Below, in pieces: positions 44,201 through 51,371 of a stretch of DNA of 64,000 nt (positions are counted from its first letter, which is position 1; each line of letters opens with the position of its first letter). The position numbers were made by a program, and so were the translations under genes. Source of the stretch: Dyadobacter jiangsuensis (lineage in GTDB: Bacteria > Bacteroidota > Bacteroidia > Cytophagales > Spirosomataceae); NCBI RefSeq assembly GCF_003014695.1, contig NZ_PYAS01000003.1, positions 1-64,000 on the forward strand, read 5' to 3'. Below the pieces are notes generated by a model, which was not told the origin of the DNA, ran no database searches, and worked only from the letters and a program-made list of their open reading frames with translations.

Positions 44201-44723
44201 TGGCCGCAGCAGCACACCCGAAATGATGTTCGGTCTGAACGTAGGCGGTGGCTATAAGGCTTTCGATTTCAACCTGTTCTTTCAGGGCGCGGCCATCGCG
44301 GACGTAGCGTTGTCGGGGTTGTATTCGAGTTCGGGAGTTTATGACAATACCTTTTACACCATGGCCTTTTACCAGGACGGCAACTCGCCGAAATACCTCG
44401 CCGAAGGGGCCTGGACGCCGGAGAACACAAATGCGAAATACCCGCGTTTGAGCACGCTGCCCGCGCAGAGCGGAGGGAAGTTTTCCTCCTGGTGGATTCG
44501 CGACGCTTCTTATTTGCGGTTGAAAAGCGCGCAGATCGGCTACACGCTGCCTGCTGCACTAACCCGCAAATTGAAGATCGAGAACCTGCGCATCCACGTT
44601 TCAGGTAGCAACCTGTTTACCCTGACCGGCCTGGACTACCTCGATCCCGAAATGCCGGATGTGAACCAGGGCTATTACCCGCAGCAGAAGCTGTTTGAAG
44701 CAGGGCTAAGCCTGTCGTTCTGA
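41262..44723 (+). CDS. SusC/RagA TonB-dependent transporter with STN domain
   Basis: 1153 aa. An N-terminal extension and signal sequence (to about residue 45) lead to an STN domain (about 50-120: NAPIREVFRMLKKQTGVDFLY), a carboxypeptidase-D-like domain (about 142-215), the plug (LLVRGMNTLSGSSPLIIVDG; KDAASAAVYGARAANGV) and the barrel ending LFEAGLSLSF. Start ATG at 41262 is used; ATG at 41331 would give a shorter leader. Senses substrate for the upstream FecR/sigma pair and feeds the unusual enzyme set downstream. Confidence 0.94.
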   Translation: MYEERVVPLRRNGISAWRKLILIMKLCLIMVLCGVLEVAAATVYGQNATIRVKNAPIREVFRMLKKQTGVDFLYVSDDLKDTRPVTINVSNVSLDKILDACMEGQPLYYTVDKATVLVRRKPVTVRQPEAEAPKEQVQKAPITGKVLDTDGTPLVGASVVVKNSNGIGTATDASGIFSVPAEKGDVLVISFIGYISKEVVVKGDGDIKVVLEVENKSLGDVIVLGYGATTKQSIVSSVVQVSSAELKTAPTANLSSMLQGRLPGLVTRQASGQPGSDGASLLVRGMNTLSGSSPLIIVDGIERGFPQINPDEVESVTVLKDAASAAVYGARAANGVILVTTKRGTVQKPTITFNSSLALSSNTRFPKFLNGPEYAQWYNKAQEMDGVAETARRFTAEEIGRINNGDPEKGVFGNTDWFDLLFRKSAPIYTNNLSLNGGSDKFKYFVSVGSYNQQGAIARTSNNRYNFRANIDAQVSDRFKAAFGIAVRDETTTQPGLSAGLGNTYASIFSQAMMSYPFLRPTNAEGMPVGSFNAGNGNQNPLAARDLSGKQDTRANNMQGNITLQYDLPFIEGLNLKVNGAFDKGYSMRKAAVLPYLLSVYNNATRTFTETYARHALTGNATINQWFADSWQTTVQPSINFNRTFGAHKVGGMFLYEYIRNNGTSMSAGRRGFPITDIMDLNYGEEVINDLVKGGHSMFHRAGYVSRLTYDYKGKYLAEFTGRYDGSTRLPSRNRWGLFPAVALGWRISDENFFKQNVHFVNDLKLRVSSGRLGNDAVGDYAYIRTMAMGADPVALIGDKIVRSLGVNNVPNKDIKWETTTTYNAGFESTLWNGLLGVEADVFYNVTKDILQPQSGLMPPSMGGYYPATVNSGVVDNRGFELILTHRKSVGDFYYNVRGNVSWARNRVIETTENVNVPDHLRRTGRQIGMKYGFVADGLFQSEEEIANSALFGPSKVGEVKLKDLNGDGRITWDQDWTAIGRSSTPEMMFGLNVGGGYKAFDFNLFFQGAAIADVALSGLYSSSGVYDNTFYTMAFYQDGNSPKYLAEGAWTPENTNAKYPRLSTLPAQSGGKFSSWWIRDASYLRLKSAQIGYTLPAALTRKLKIENLRIHVSGSNLFTLTGLDYLDPEMPDVNQGYYPQQKLFEAGLSLSF

Positions 44724-44756
44724 GAACCTGTTGTCTATCCCATTAATCTTAACAAC

Positions 44757-46352
44757 ATGAAAGTCTTTTCAAAAATAAACCTGATGGTCTCCTGTTGCAT
44801 TGTCCTGCTGTCGGGCTGCAACATCGACCCGGAGCTTACAGACGTGTATAGCGAAGAGGTTGCCTGGTCGAGCGAAGCCAATCTGGAACTGTCACTCAAT
44901 AAATTCTATCCGCTCATCGGGCAGACATATTATACGCCCCACGTGAACCAGGATGCATTTTCGGACATTCTGAAAATGAACACGCCATCGGCAAGTTCCA
45001 ACCTGTTTACATTGGGCTCGTCGATGATCACGCCGGGCGAAAACCCGCTGGGCAACTGGGACTGGGGCTACACCTGGGTGCGTACCTGTAACGAGTTCCT
45101 CGATGGAATGCGGCAGCACGGCGGCAAATTCCCCGAGGAGCTTCGCATGCGTGCCGAGGCCGAAGTGCGTTTTTTCAGGGCGTATGTCAATTTCGAAATG
45201 GCCAAACGCTATGGAGCGAGCATCATCCTCTTCGATCAGCTGCCTGACGGCCCTTCCGGCGCCCGCAGCACGCCCGAGGAAGTGTGGGACTTCATCGCCA
45301 GCGACCTGGATTTCGGCGCTTTGCATTTGCCGGCTACCGTTCCCGCTACGCTCACAGGGAAGCTCACCAAAGGTGCAGCGCTGGGCCTGAAAGCACGGGC
45401 TATGCTGTACGCGCAACGCTGGAAAGCAGCCTCCGACGCCGTGGATGCACTGGATGCGCTGGGCTTGTACGACCTTCATCCGGATTATGACAAACTGTTC
45501 CAGATGCGCCGGGCGCTGCATCAGGAGAATAAGGAGAGCATTCTGGAATTTGGTTATTCGTCGCCCAATTTCGGCTATTCTTTCGATTACTTCTTTTGCC
45601 CGCCGGGGGATAAGGGCTATTCGCAGGTCAGCCCGACCGAAAACCTGGTTTCGGCTTATCAAATGGCCGATGGTACCGATTTCAGTTGGACTAACCCGGC
45701 ACACGCAGCCAGACCTTACACGGGCCGGGAGCCGCGGTTTTATGCTTCGATCCTGTACCACGGTGCTTCGTGGAAGGGCCGCACGCTGGATACCCGCGAG
45801 GGCGGTGTGGATGGTTATGCGATCGGCGGCGGCACGACGAGCACGGGTTATTACATGCGCAAGTTTTTCGATGGTTCTGTCAAAACACAGGACCTGGGAT
45901 TTCAGCCGGGCGAGCTGACTTTCTATTTCATGCGCTATGCCGAGGTACTGCTCATCAAAGCCGAGGCGATGGCCGAGCAGGGGAATATCGAACAGGCGTT
46001 GCAGGCATTGAACCGCGTCCGGAAGCGTGCTGGGTTCAGGCAGGATGTGACGGCAGGCAGCAAGGGCGATTTCATGCGCCTGCTGCGGCATGAGCGGATG
46101 GTCGAGCTTGCGTTTGAAGGCCACCGTTACTGGGACCTGCGCCGCTGGGACCTCGCCCGCACCGTTTTGAATGGCATCAATTGCACCGGTCGCGTGCCGG
46201 TGATCGTGGCGGATACCGTGGCCAGCTACCGCGAGGTGGATGCAGACAACGGCAAGAAGCGTGTGTATCAGGCAAAATACAACCGTTTTCCGATCCCGTC
46301 GGTGGAACTCCAGCGCAATGCGCAAATGGAGCAGTTCGACGAGTGGAAATAG
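44757..46352 (+). CDS. SusD/RagB family lipoprotein
   Basis: 531 aa, 33 bases after susC. Lipobox LSGC at about residue 21. SusD signatures: RAEAEVRFFRAYVNFEMAKRYG, GKLTKGAALGLKARAMLYA and the C-terminal ERMVELAFEGHRYWDLRRWDLA. Surface ligand-binding lid for the SusC upstream. Ligand unknown. Confidence 0.93.
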   Translation: MKVFSKINLMVSCCIVLLSGCNIDPELTDVYSEEVAWSSEANLELSLNKFYPLIGQTYYTPHVNQDAFSDILKMNTPSASSNLFTLGSSMITPGENPLGNWDWGYTWVRTCNEFLDGMRQHGGKFPEELRMRAEAEVRFFRAYVNFEMAKRYGASIILFDQLPDGPSGARSTPEEVWDFIASDLDFGALHLPATVPATLTGKLTKGAALGLKARAMLYAQRWKAASDAVDALDALGLYDLHPDYDKLFQMRRALHQENKESILEFGYSSPNFGYSFDYFFCPPGDKGYSQVSPTENLVSAYQMADGTDFSWTNPAHAARPYTGREPRFYASILYHGASWKGRTLDTREGGVDGYAIGGGTTSTGYYMRKFFDGSVKTQDLGFQPGELTFYFMRYAEVLLIKAEAMAEQGNIEQALQALNRVRKRAGFRQDVTAGSKGDFMRLLRHERMVELAFEGHRYWDLRRWDLARTVLNGINCTGRVPVIVADTVASYREVDADNGKKRVYQAKYNRFPIPSVELQRNAQMEQFDEWK

Positions 46353-46382
46353 TCCCAATTGCAACCGTCAAAGACTCTCGAA

Positions 46383-47786
46383 ATGAAAAGAACATATATT
46401 TATCAGGCAGGATGCTGGCTATTGGCACTGCTGGGCCTGTTCGGATGCGAGCAGGTAGACTTGAACAAAGGCGTGACCTCGCGGCAGGGGCTGCTGAATT
46501 TCTCCGTTTCCATCCCGGGCCAAACCATCGAATATCCCGCGACGCAGGCAGGGCCGTACGCGGCGGGCGACACGATTTTCGTGCGGGTGCCTTCCACGGA
46601 AGAAGCACCACTCGACCTCGCACATCTGAAACCCTTCGCCAGTCTTGGGCATAATGCGGTTATGCACCCGGCATTGGGCAGCATTATGGATTTCAGCAAG
46701 CCTGTGCAGGTGGAGGTGACCGACGGCGGGGGTGTGGTGAGCAGGCATGTGATCAAAGTGGTGCCCACGTTACCCAAGACCGTTTTTTCAAAATCCTGGT
46801 TTAAAACCGCGGAAGCGATGGGGATCAAACGGACCAATATCTCAGGCCTTGCGATTGTGGGTGAACACTTGCTCGTGGCGGATTTCAACGGTGGTAATAC
46901 CGGCGAAGACAATGGCGTGCGCGTGTTCAACAAAACGACCGGCGAGCTGGTCAAGTCCATCGCTCCGCCGACTACGTTCTGTATGCAGGTTGTCGCCGAC
47001 GATGCCAATCATTTCGCGATCAACCGCTATAATGTGTACTCGGCGGGTTTTATGGTGTATTATTATGAAAACATCCATAGCGAGCCGAAGCTGTTGCTGA
47101 ACTATACGGCAGCCATGGGTTGTCCTGTCAACCTCGGCCGGAAGGTGAGTGTGATCGGGAACCTGAAATCGGGTAAGGCGTACATTTATGCTACCACCAA
47201 CGGCAACAACAGCATTTACTACTGGGAGTTGCAGGACGGCGTCCCGGCTTCCAACGAACCGACTGTGATCCGCTATGCAGCCGCCGAGGCGTGGACTTTC
47301 GCACACGTGCAGCGCAAGTCGCTCGATCCAACCTCCGGGCATTATTTTACCTATTGCAATTACAATGCGTCCGATCCTAACCTTACACAGGGAAGCCGGT
47401 TTGTGTCTTTTACCAATGACATGGAAGTCACGCCTTTTGCAAAGCAGAATCACTATTATAAGGTACTCGGTTTCGATGTGTTCAAACTCGATGGCAGCGA
47501 ATACACCGCGATGCTTACGCAGGGTTACTACGCCTGGGATGCTACCCACGTGAAAGTGTTTGAAACAACCGATGCGGGCAAGTTCGGCCAGGTGCCGGGT
47601 GCGGCGGGTTATTCCGATTTCATGCTCTTTGAGTCCGAAGCCTATGGCGGTACCAACTACAACCGTTATGGCGACATTGTGGCCGATGTGCGTGGCAACG
47701 AAATCTATTTCTATGCGACCATGGCCACGAATGCAGCCAACACTTCGGGTATTATGGTTTACAAAATGAAGTATAACAAGCAATAA
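46383..47786 (+). CDS. DUF5018-like surface lipoprotein
   Basis: 467 aa from ATG at 46383 (MKRTYIYQAG); an earlier ATG at 46359 would precede a poor signal. Lipobox LFGC near residue 22. The N-terminal 120 residues look like a small beta-sandwich, and the rest (about 125-460) has repeated strand patterns with GLAIVGEHLLVADF, LNYTAAMGCPVNLG and GDIVADVRGNEIYFYA suggesting a beta-propeller. The gene sits 30 bases after susD, the position of SusE/F-type accessory glycan-binding lipoproteins. The DUF5018 label is from memory and is tentative. No catalytic role proposed. Confidence 0.7.
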   Translation: MKRTYIYQAGCWLLALLGLFGCEQVDLNKGVTSRQGLLNFSVSIPGQTIEYPATQAGPYAAGDTIFVRVPSTEEAPLDLAHLKPFASLGHNAVMHPALGSIMDFSKPVQVEVTDGGGVVSRHVIKVVPTLPKTVFSKSWFKTAEAMGIKRTNISGLAIVGEHLLVADFNGGNTGEDNGVRVFNKTTGELVKSIAPPTTFCMQVVADDANHFAINRYNVYSAGFMVYYYENIHSEPKLLLNYTAAMGCPVNLGRKVSVIGNLKSGKAYIYATTNGNNSIYYWELQDGVPASNEPTVIRYAAAEAWTFAHVQRKSLDPTSGHYFTYCNYNASDPNLTQGSRFVSFTNDMEVTPFAKQNHYYKVLGFDVFKLDGSEYTAMLTQGYYAWDATHVKVFETTDAGKFGQVPGAAGYSDFMLFESEAYGGTNYNRYGDIVADVRGNEIYFYATMATNAANTSGIMVYKMKYNKQ

Positions 47787-47857
47787 ACAAATGTGCGTCA
47801 GGAGCGTCGCCAGGCTATTTTCAAGGCGATGCTCCTCGCCGCATTCCTATTCCCAAC

Positions 47858-48967
47858 ATGTCATCTTTTATTTTCAGGAACATACTTCGCTGCCGGGCAG
47901 CGATAGTGATGCTTGCTTTGCTTGCTGCGAAACCGGCGGCGGGGCAGCATTACGAAGCACCCCGCCTGTCGGACCCGAAATCGTGGTCGATAGTGATTGT
48001 GCCCGACCCGCAGGGTTATACCAAGTTCAAAAGAAACCAGCCTTTGCTGGATCTGATGACCAACTGGATCGAAGATAACCGTGCACGCCTGAACATCGGG
48101 CTGGTGCTTTGCACCGGCGACCTCGTGGAGCAAAACTACATTACGGAACTTCCCAAAGAGAATGGCGATCAGCTCAGCAGCTCGCAATGGCAATGCGTGA
48201 GCGGGGCATTCGGGCGGCTCGACGGGAAACTTCCCTATATACTCTGCACCGGTAACCACGATTACGGCACCAACGCGACCGAGAATCGCTACTCACAGTT
48301 CAACAGCTATTTCCCGCCGGACAGAAACCCGCTGAACCGGCGGATACTCGTCGAAATGGCACCCAATGCTTCCGGTGTCAGAACCCTGGAAAATGCCTGT
48401 TACGTGTTCAAACCGCCATTCGGACCACCGATGCTCGTATTCTCGCTCGAATATGCGCCGCGGAAGGCCGTGGTGGAATGGGCGAAAGCGCTGGCTGCAA
48501 GGCCCGAATACCAAAAACATACCGGTGTGGTGCTGACACACAGCTACATGCGTTCCGGAGTGCGCGATAACCAGCGGATTGTGAAGGAAGATTATCCGCC
48601 GGGTTTCAGTGATTACACGCTCGGCGAAACATTGTGGCAGCAGCTCGTAAAGCCGGCGGGCAATATCAGAATGGTCTTTTGCGGACATATCATCGATGTG
48701 GCGTCCCATGCGGGGCACGTGGGTTTTCGCACGGACCTGAATGCAGCGGGACAAAAAGTACACCAGATGCTATTCAATGCGCAAAACGAAGGCGGTAACT
48801 GGAAAGGCAACGGCGGCGACGGCTGGCTGCGCATCCTCGAATTTTTGCCCGATGGCAAAACCGTAAAGGTGAAAACCTTTTCGCCGCTGTTCGCGATGTC
48901 GCCTTCCACGCAGCACCTGGCCTGGCGTACCGAGCCGTTCGACCAGTTCGAGTTTTCGCTGTACTGA
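47858..48967 (+). CDS. Secreted calcineurin-like metallophosphoesterase
   Basis: 369 aa with signal peptide (about 1-29). Metallophosphoesterase motifs in order: PDPQ at 49-52, TGDLV with Asp88, TGNHDYG at 131-137, LTHSY and CGHI. The first motif is D-x-Q where the family usually has D-x-H, a variant that occurs in some sub-branches of this superfamily. Two-metal hydrolysis of phosphomono- or diesters in the periplasm is expected. It is followed 34 bases later by another phosphodiesterase-type gene, so this locus is rich in phosphoester chemistry. Confidence 0.85.
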   Translation: MSSFIFRNILRCRAAIVMLALLAAKPAAGQHYEAPRLSDPKSWSIVIVPDPQGYTKFKRNQPLLDLMTNWIEDNRARLNIGLVLCTGDLVEQNYITELPKENGDQLSSSQWQCVSGAFGRLDGKLPYILCTGNHDYGTNATENRYSQFNSYFPPDRNPLNRRILVEMAPNASGVRTLENACYVFKPPFGPPMLVFSLEYAPRKAVVEWAKALAARPEYQKHTGVVLTHSYMRSGVRDNQRIVKEDYPPGFSDYTLGETLWQQLVKPAGNIRMVFCGHIIDVASHAGHVGFRTDLNAAGQKVHQMLFNAQNEGGNWKGNGGDGWLRILEFLPDGKTVKVKTFSPLFAMSPSTQHLAWRTEPFDQFEFSLY

Positions 48968-49001
48968 CCCATTGTTCCAACGCATTTGCTAACAGATTAT
49001 C

Positions 49002-49832
49002 ATGACCTTTTCCCTACACCGATTATACCTAAACCTTTTCCTCCCGGCGCTGATGGCCGTGCTGCTCCATACAACTGCTTTTGCGCAGTCTGGCGGAGCA
49101 GCCGCGCAGCGCCTGAAAGTAATGACCTACAACATCCGTATTGCCAGTCCGCCTTCAAAAGGCTGGGGTTATACGGATTTGCCGGCGATAGCGGCGGTGA
49201 TTAACCGGGAGCAGCCCGACCTGGTGGCATTGCAGGAGGTAGACGCATTTACAGACCGATCCGGTAAGCAATCGCACCAGGCCCGTGAGTTGGGTAAACT
49301 CACAGGAATGGAATATCATTTTGCCAAAGCTATCGACCGCAGCAATGGTGACTACGGCGTAGCGGTGCTGTCGCGCTATCCGATCGAGAAGGCCGAAAGT
49401 TTCCGGCTGAGTACTGTTTCTGGTCACCCGGAGGCCGAAACGCGGGCGGCGGCTGTCGTTACGGTTCGTACGCCGATGGGCCGGGTGGTTTTCATTTCGG
49501 CGCACCTGGATCATTTGAGCGATGCGGACCGGTCGCATCAGATAGGTCAATTGAATAACATTCTGCATCGCTACCGGAAGCGGCCGGTCATTCTGGGCGC
49601 GGATTTGAATGCGGTACCCAACAACCCGGTCATTTCGCAATTGAAGCTGGCGATGCCTTGCACCCGTTGCCCGCTTACTTTCCCCGCGGATCATCCCGAC
49701 CGCACGCTCGATTACCTGATGCTCAACCAGCGCGCCGGGAAAGCATTTGAACGACACAACTATCACGCGGTAGCCGAACACTACGCTTCCGATCATTTTC
49801 CGCTGGTGATGGAGCTAACTATGAACCACTAA
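49002..49832 (+). CDS. Secreted endonuclease/exonuclease/phosphatase-family hydrolase
   Basis: 276 aa with signal peptide (to about residue 29). EEP/DNase I-like motifs: MTYNIR, LVALQEVDAF, SAHLDHLSDADR, LGADLNAVPNN and the final ASDHFPLV, giving the Asn/Glu/Asp/His metal and catalytic residues. The family includes DNase I, inositol-polyphosphate phosphatases and sphingomyelinases. The secreted location and neighbours suggest extracytoplasmic phosphodiester cleavage. Its TAA stop overlaps the next ATG by one base (TAATG). Confidence 0.88.
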   Translation: MTFSLHRLYLNLFLPALMAVLLHTTAFAQSGGAAAQRLKVMTYNIRIASPPSKGWGYTDLPAIAAVINREQPDLVALQEVDAFTDRSGKQSHQARELGKLTGMEYHFAKAIDRSNGDYGVAVLSRYPIEKAESFRLSTVSGHPEAETRAAAVVTVRTPMGRVVFISAHLDHLSDADRSHQIGQLNNILHRYRKRPVILGADLNAVPNNPVISQLKLAMPCTRCPLTFPADHPDRTLDYLMLNQRAGKAFERHNYHAVAEHYASDHFPLVMELTMNH

Positions 49833-49846
49833 TGTCAGGCAACTTC

Positions 49847-51361
49847 ATGAAATACCTTATCAAAATAAATTTGACCCTGTTACTGCTGCTGACGGGCTGG
49901 CAGGCTCCGGCGCAGCGAAAAGGGCCCCTTTTCCGCATCAGCAAGGAAACTTTGCAGGATAAAATCAAAGGGGGATGGGCTGGTCAGACGATCGGCGTAA
50001 CATTCGGCTGGCCAACGGAATTCGTTTATCAGGGCACTTTTATCCAGGATTATCAACCGATCCCATGGCATGCCGACTACGTTTCCGAAGCAATGCACAC
50101 CTTCCCGGGTTTGTTCGACGACATTTACATGGACCTGACTTTCGTGGAGGTCATCGAACGGCTGGGTGTCCACGCGCCTGCGGCTTCATTCGCCCGTGCC
50201 TACGCGAGTGCGGGTTATGAGCTCTGGCATGCCAATCAGGCGGGACGGTACAATGTTCTGCAGGGAATCCCGGCGGCTCGATCGGGGCACTGGGAGCATA
50301 ACCCGCACGCCGACGATATCGATTTCCAGATCGAGGCCGACTTTGCAGGGCTGATGAGCCCGGCCATGCCCGGCGCGGCATCTGCCCTGTGCGACCGGGT
50401 AGGGCATATTATGAATTACGGCGACGGCTGGTATGGCGGTGTTTTTGTGGCGAATATGTACGCCCAGGCATTTAAGAGCAACGACGTAAAAACCGTTGTC
50501 GGGCAGGCATTGCGGGCTGTTCCCGTGCAAAGCAAGTTTTATCAATGCATTGCCGACGTTATCCGCTGGCACCGGCGGTACCCGTCCGATTGGAAACGTA
50601 CCTGGTTTGAGATCCAGCGGAAATGGAGTGCGGAGGCCGGTTGTCCCGACGGCGTATTTCATCCGCTCAATATCGATGCGAAGCTGAATGCCGCTTATGT
50701 GGTGCTGGGGCTGCTCTACGGAAATGGCGATTTTACCAAAACCATGGAAATATCGACACGGGCGGGGCAGGATTCGGACTGCAATCCGTCGACGGCGGGA
50801 GGAGTACTGGGGACAATGCTCGGGTATTCCAAGATCCCTGCTTACTGGCTGGACCCGCTCAAAAAGGCCGAGCGGCTGCCGTTCAGTCATACCACCCTGG
50901 CATTGCGGGATGTGTACGAGCTAGGGGTTAAGCATGCATTACAGCACGTTGCCGAAAACGGGGGGCGCATTTCAGGCAATATAATAGAAATCCCTCAGGA
51001 GCCGGTGAGCCCCGTGCGGTTTGAAGAGAGTTTTCCGGGGCATTTTCCGGCGGGGAAAGTGCAGGTCAATAGCACCCGCAGCGACTCAGTTTCCTTTCGA
51101 TTTGATGGTAAGGGCTTCGTGTTGAGGGGATTTGTCCAAAAGCTGTCCCGTAGTGCTTCCGACAAGCCTGTCCGCGTGGCACTATACATCGACGATCAGT
51201 TTCTGGAAGAGTTTGACCTGCCATTGATCGCAGCGCACCGGCGCACCGAGCTTTGTTGGAAATATAGCCTCGCACCGGGAGCACACAGGGTTACACTGAA
51301 AGCGGTGGCACCCAATCCGGACTATGAGATCGTGGCCCGGGAAGCAGTTGTTTATCAATAA
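49847..51361 (+). CDS. ADP-ribosylglycohydrolase-family protein with C-terminal beta domain
   Basis: 504 aa from ATG at 49847 (MKYLIKIN); a start at 49832 would add five residues ahead of the signal peptide. ARH-fold metal motifs: GGWAGQTIG near the N-terminus, DDIYMD at 91-96 and DSDCNPS at 309-315, which hold the two magnesium ions in ARH enzymes. The C-terminal 120 residues are a beta-sandwich likely for binding. ARH proteins cleave N- or O-glycosidic bonds of ADP-ribose, and related secreted forms occur in Bacteroidota ribose/nucleoside utilisation loci. An uncharacterised glycosidase use is equally possible. Confidence 0.82.
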   Translation: MKYLIKINLTLLLLLTGWQAPAQRKGPLFRISKETLQDKIKGGWAGQTIGVTFGWPTEFVYQGTFIQDYQPIPWHADYVSEAMHTFPGLFDDIYMDLTFVEVIERLGVHAPAASFARAYASAGYELWHANQAGRYNVLQGIPAARSGHWEHNPHADDIDFQIEADFAGLMSPAMPGAASALCDRVGHIMNYGDGWYGGVFVANMYAQAFKSNDVKTVVGQALRAVPVQSKFYQCIADVIRWHRRYPSDWKRTWFEIQRKWSAEAGCPDGVFHPLNIDAKLNAAYVVLGLLYGNGDFTKTMEISTRAGQDSDCNPSTAGGVLGTMLGYSKIPAYWLDPLKKAERLPFSHTTLALRDVYELGVKHALQHVAENGGRISGNIIEIPQEPVSPVRFEESFPGHFPAGKVQVNSTRSDSVSFRFDGKGFVLRGFVQKLSRSASDKPVRVALYIDDQFLEEFDLPLIAAHRRTELCWKYSLAPGAHRVTLKAVAPNPDYEIVAREAVVYQ

Positions 51362-51371
51362 CTAATTTTTC

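Noticed and set aside
44892..46364. Minus-strand open frame of 490 codons
   Set aside because: Antisense shadow of a clear SusD gene.
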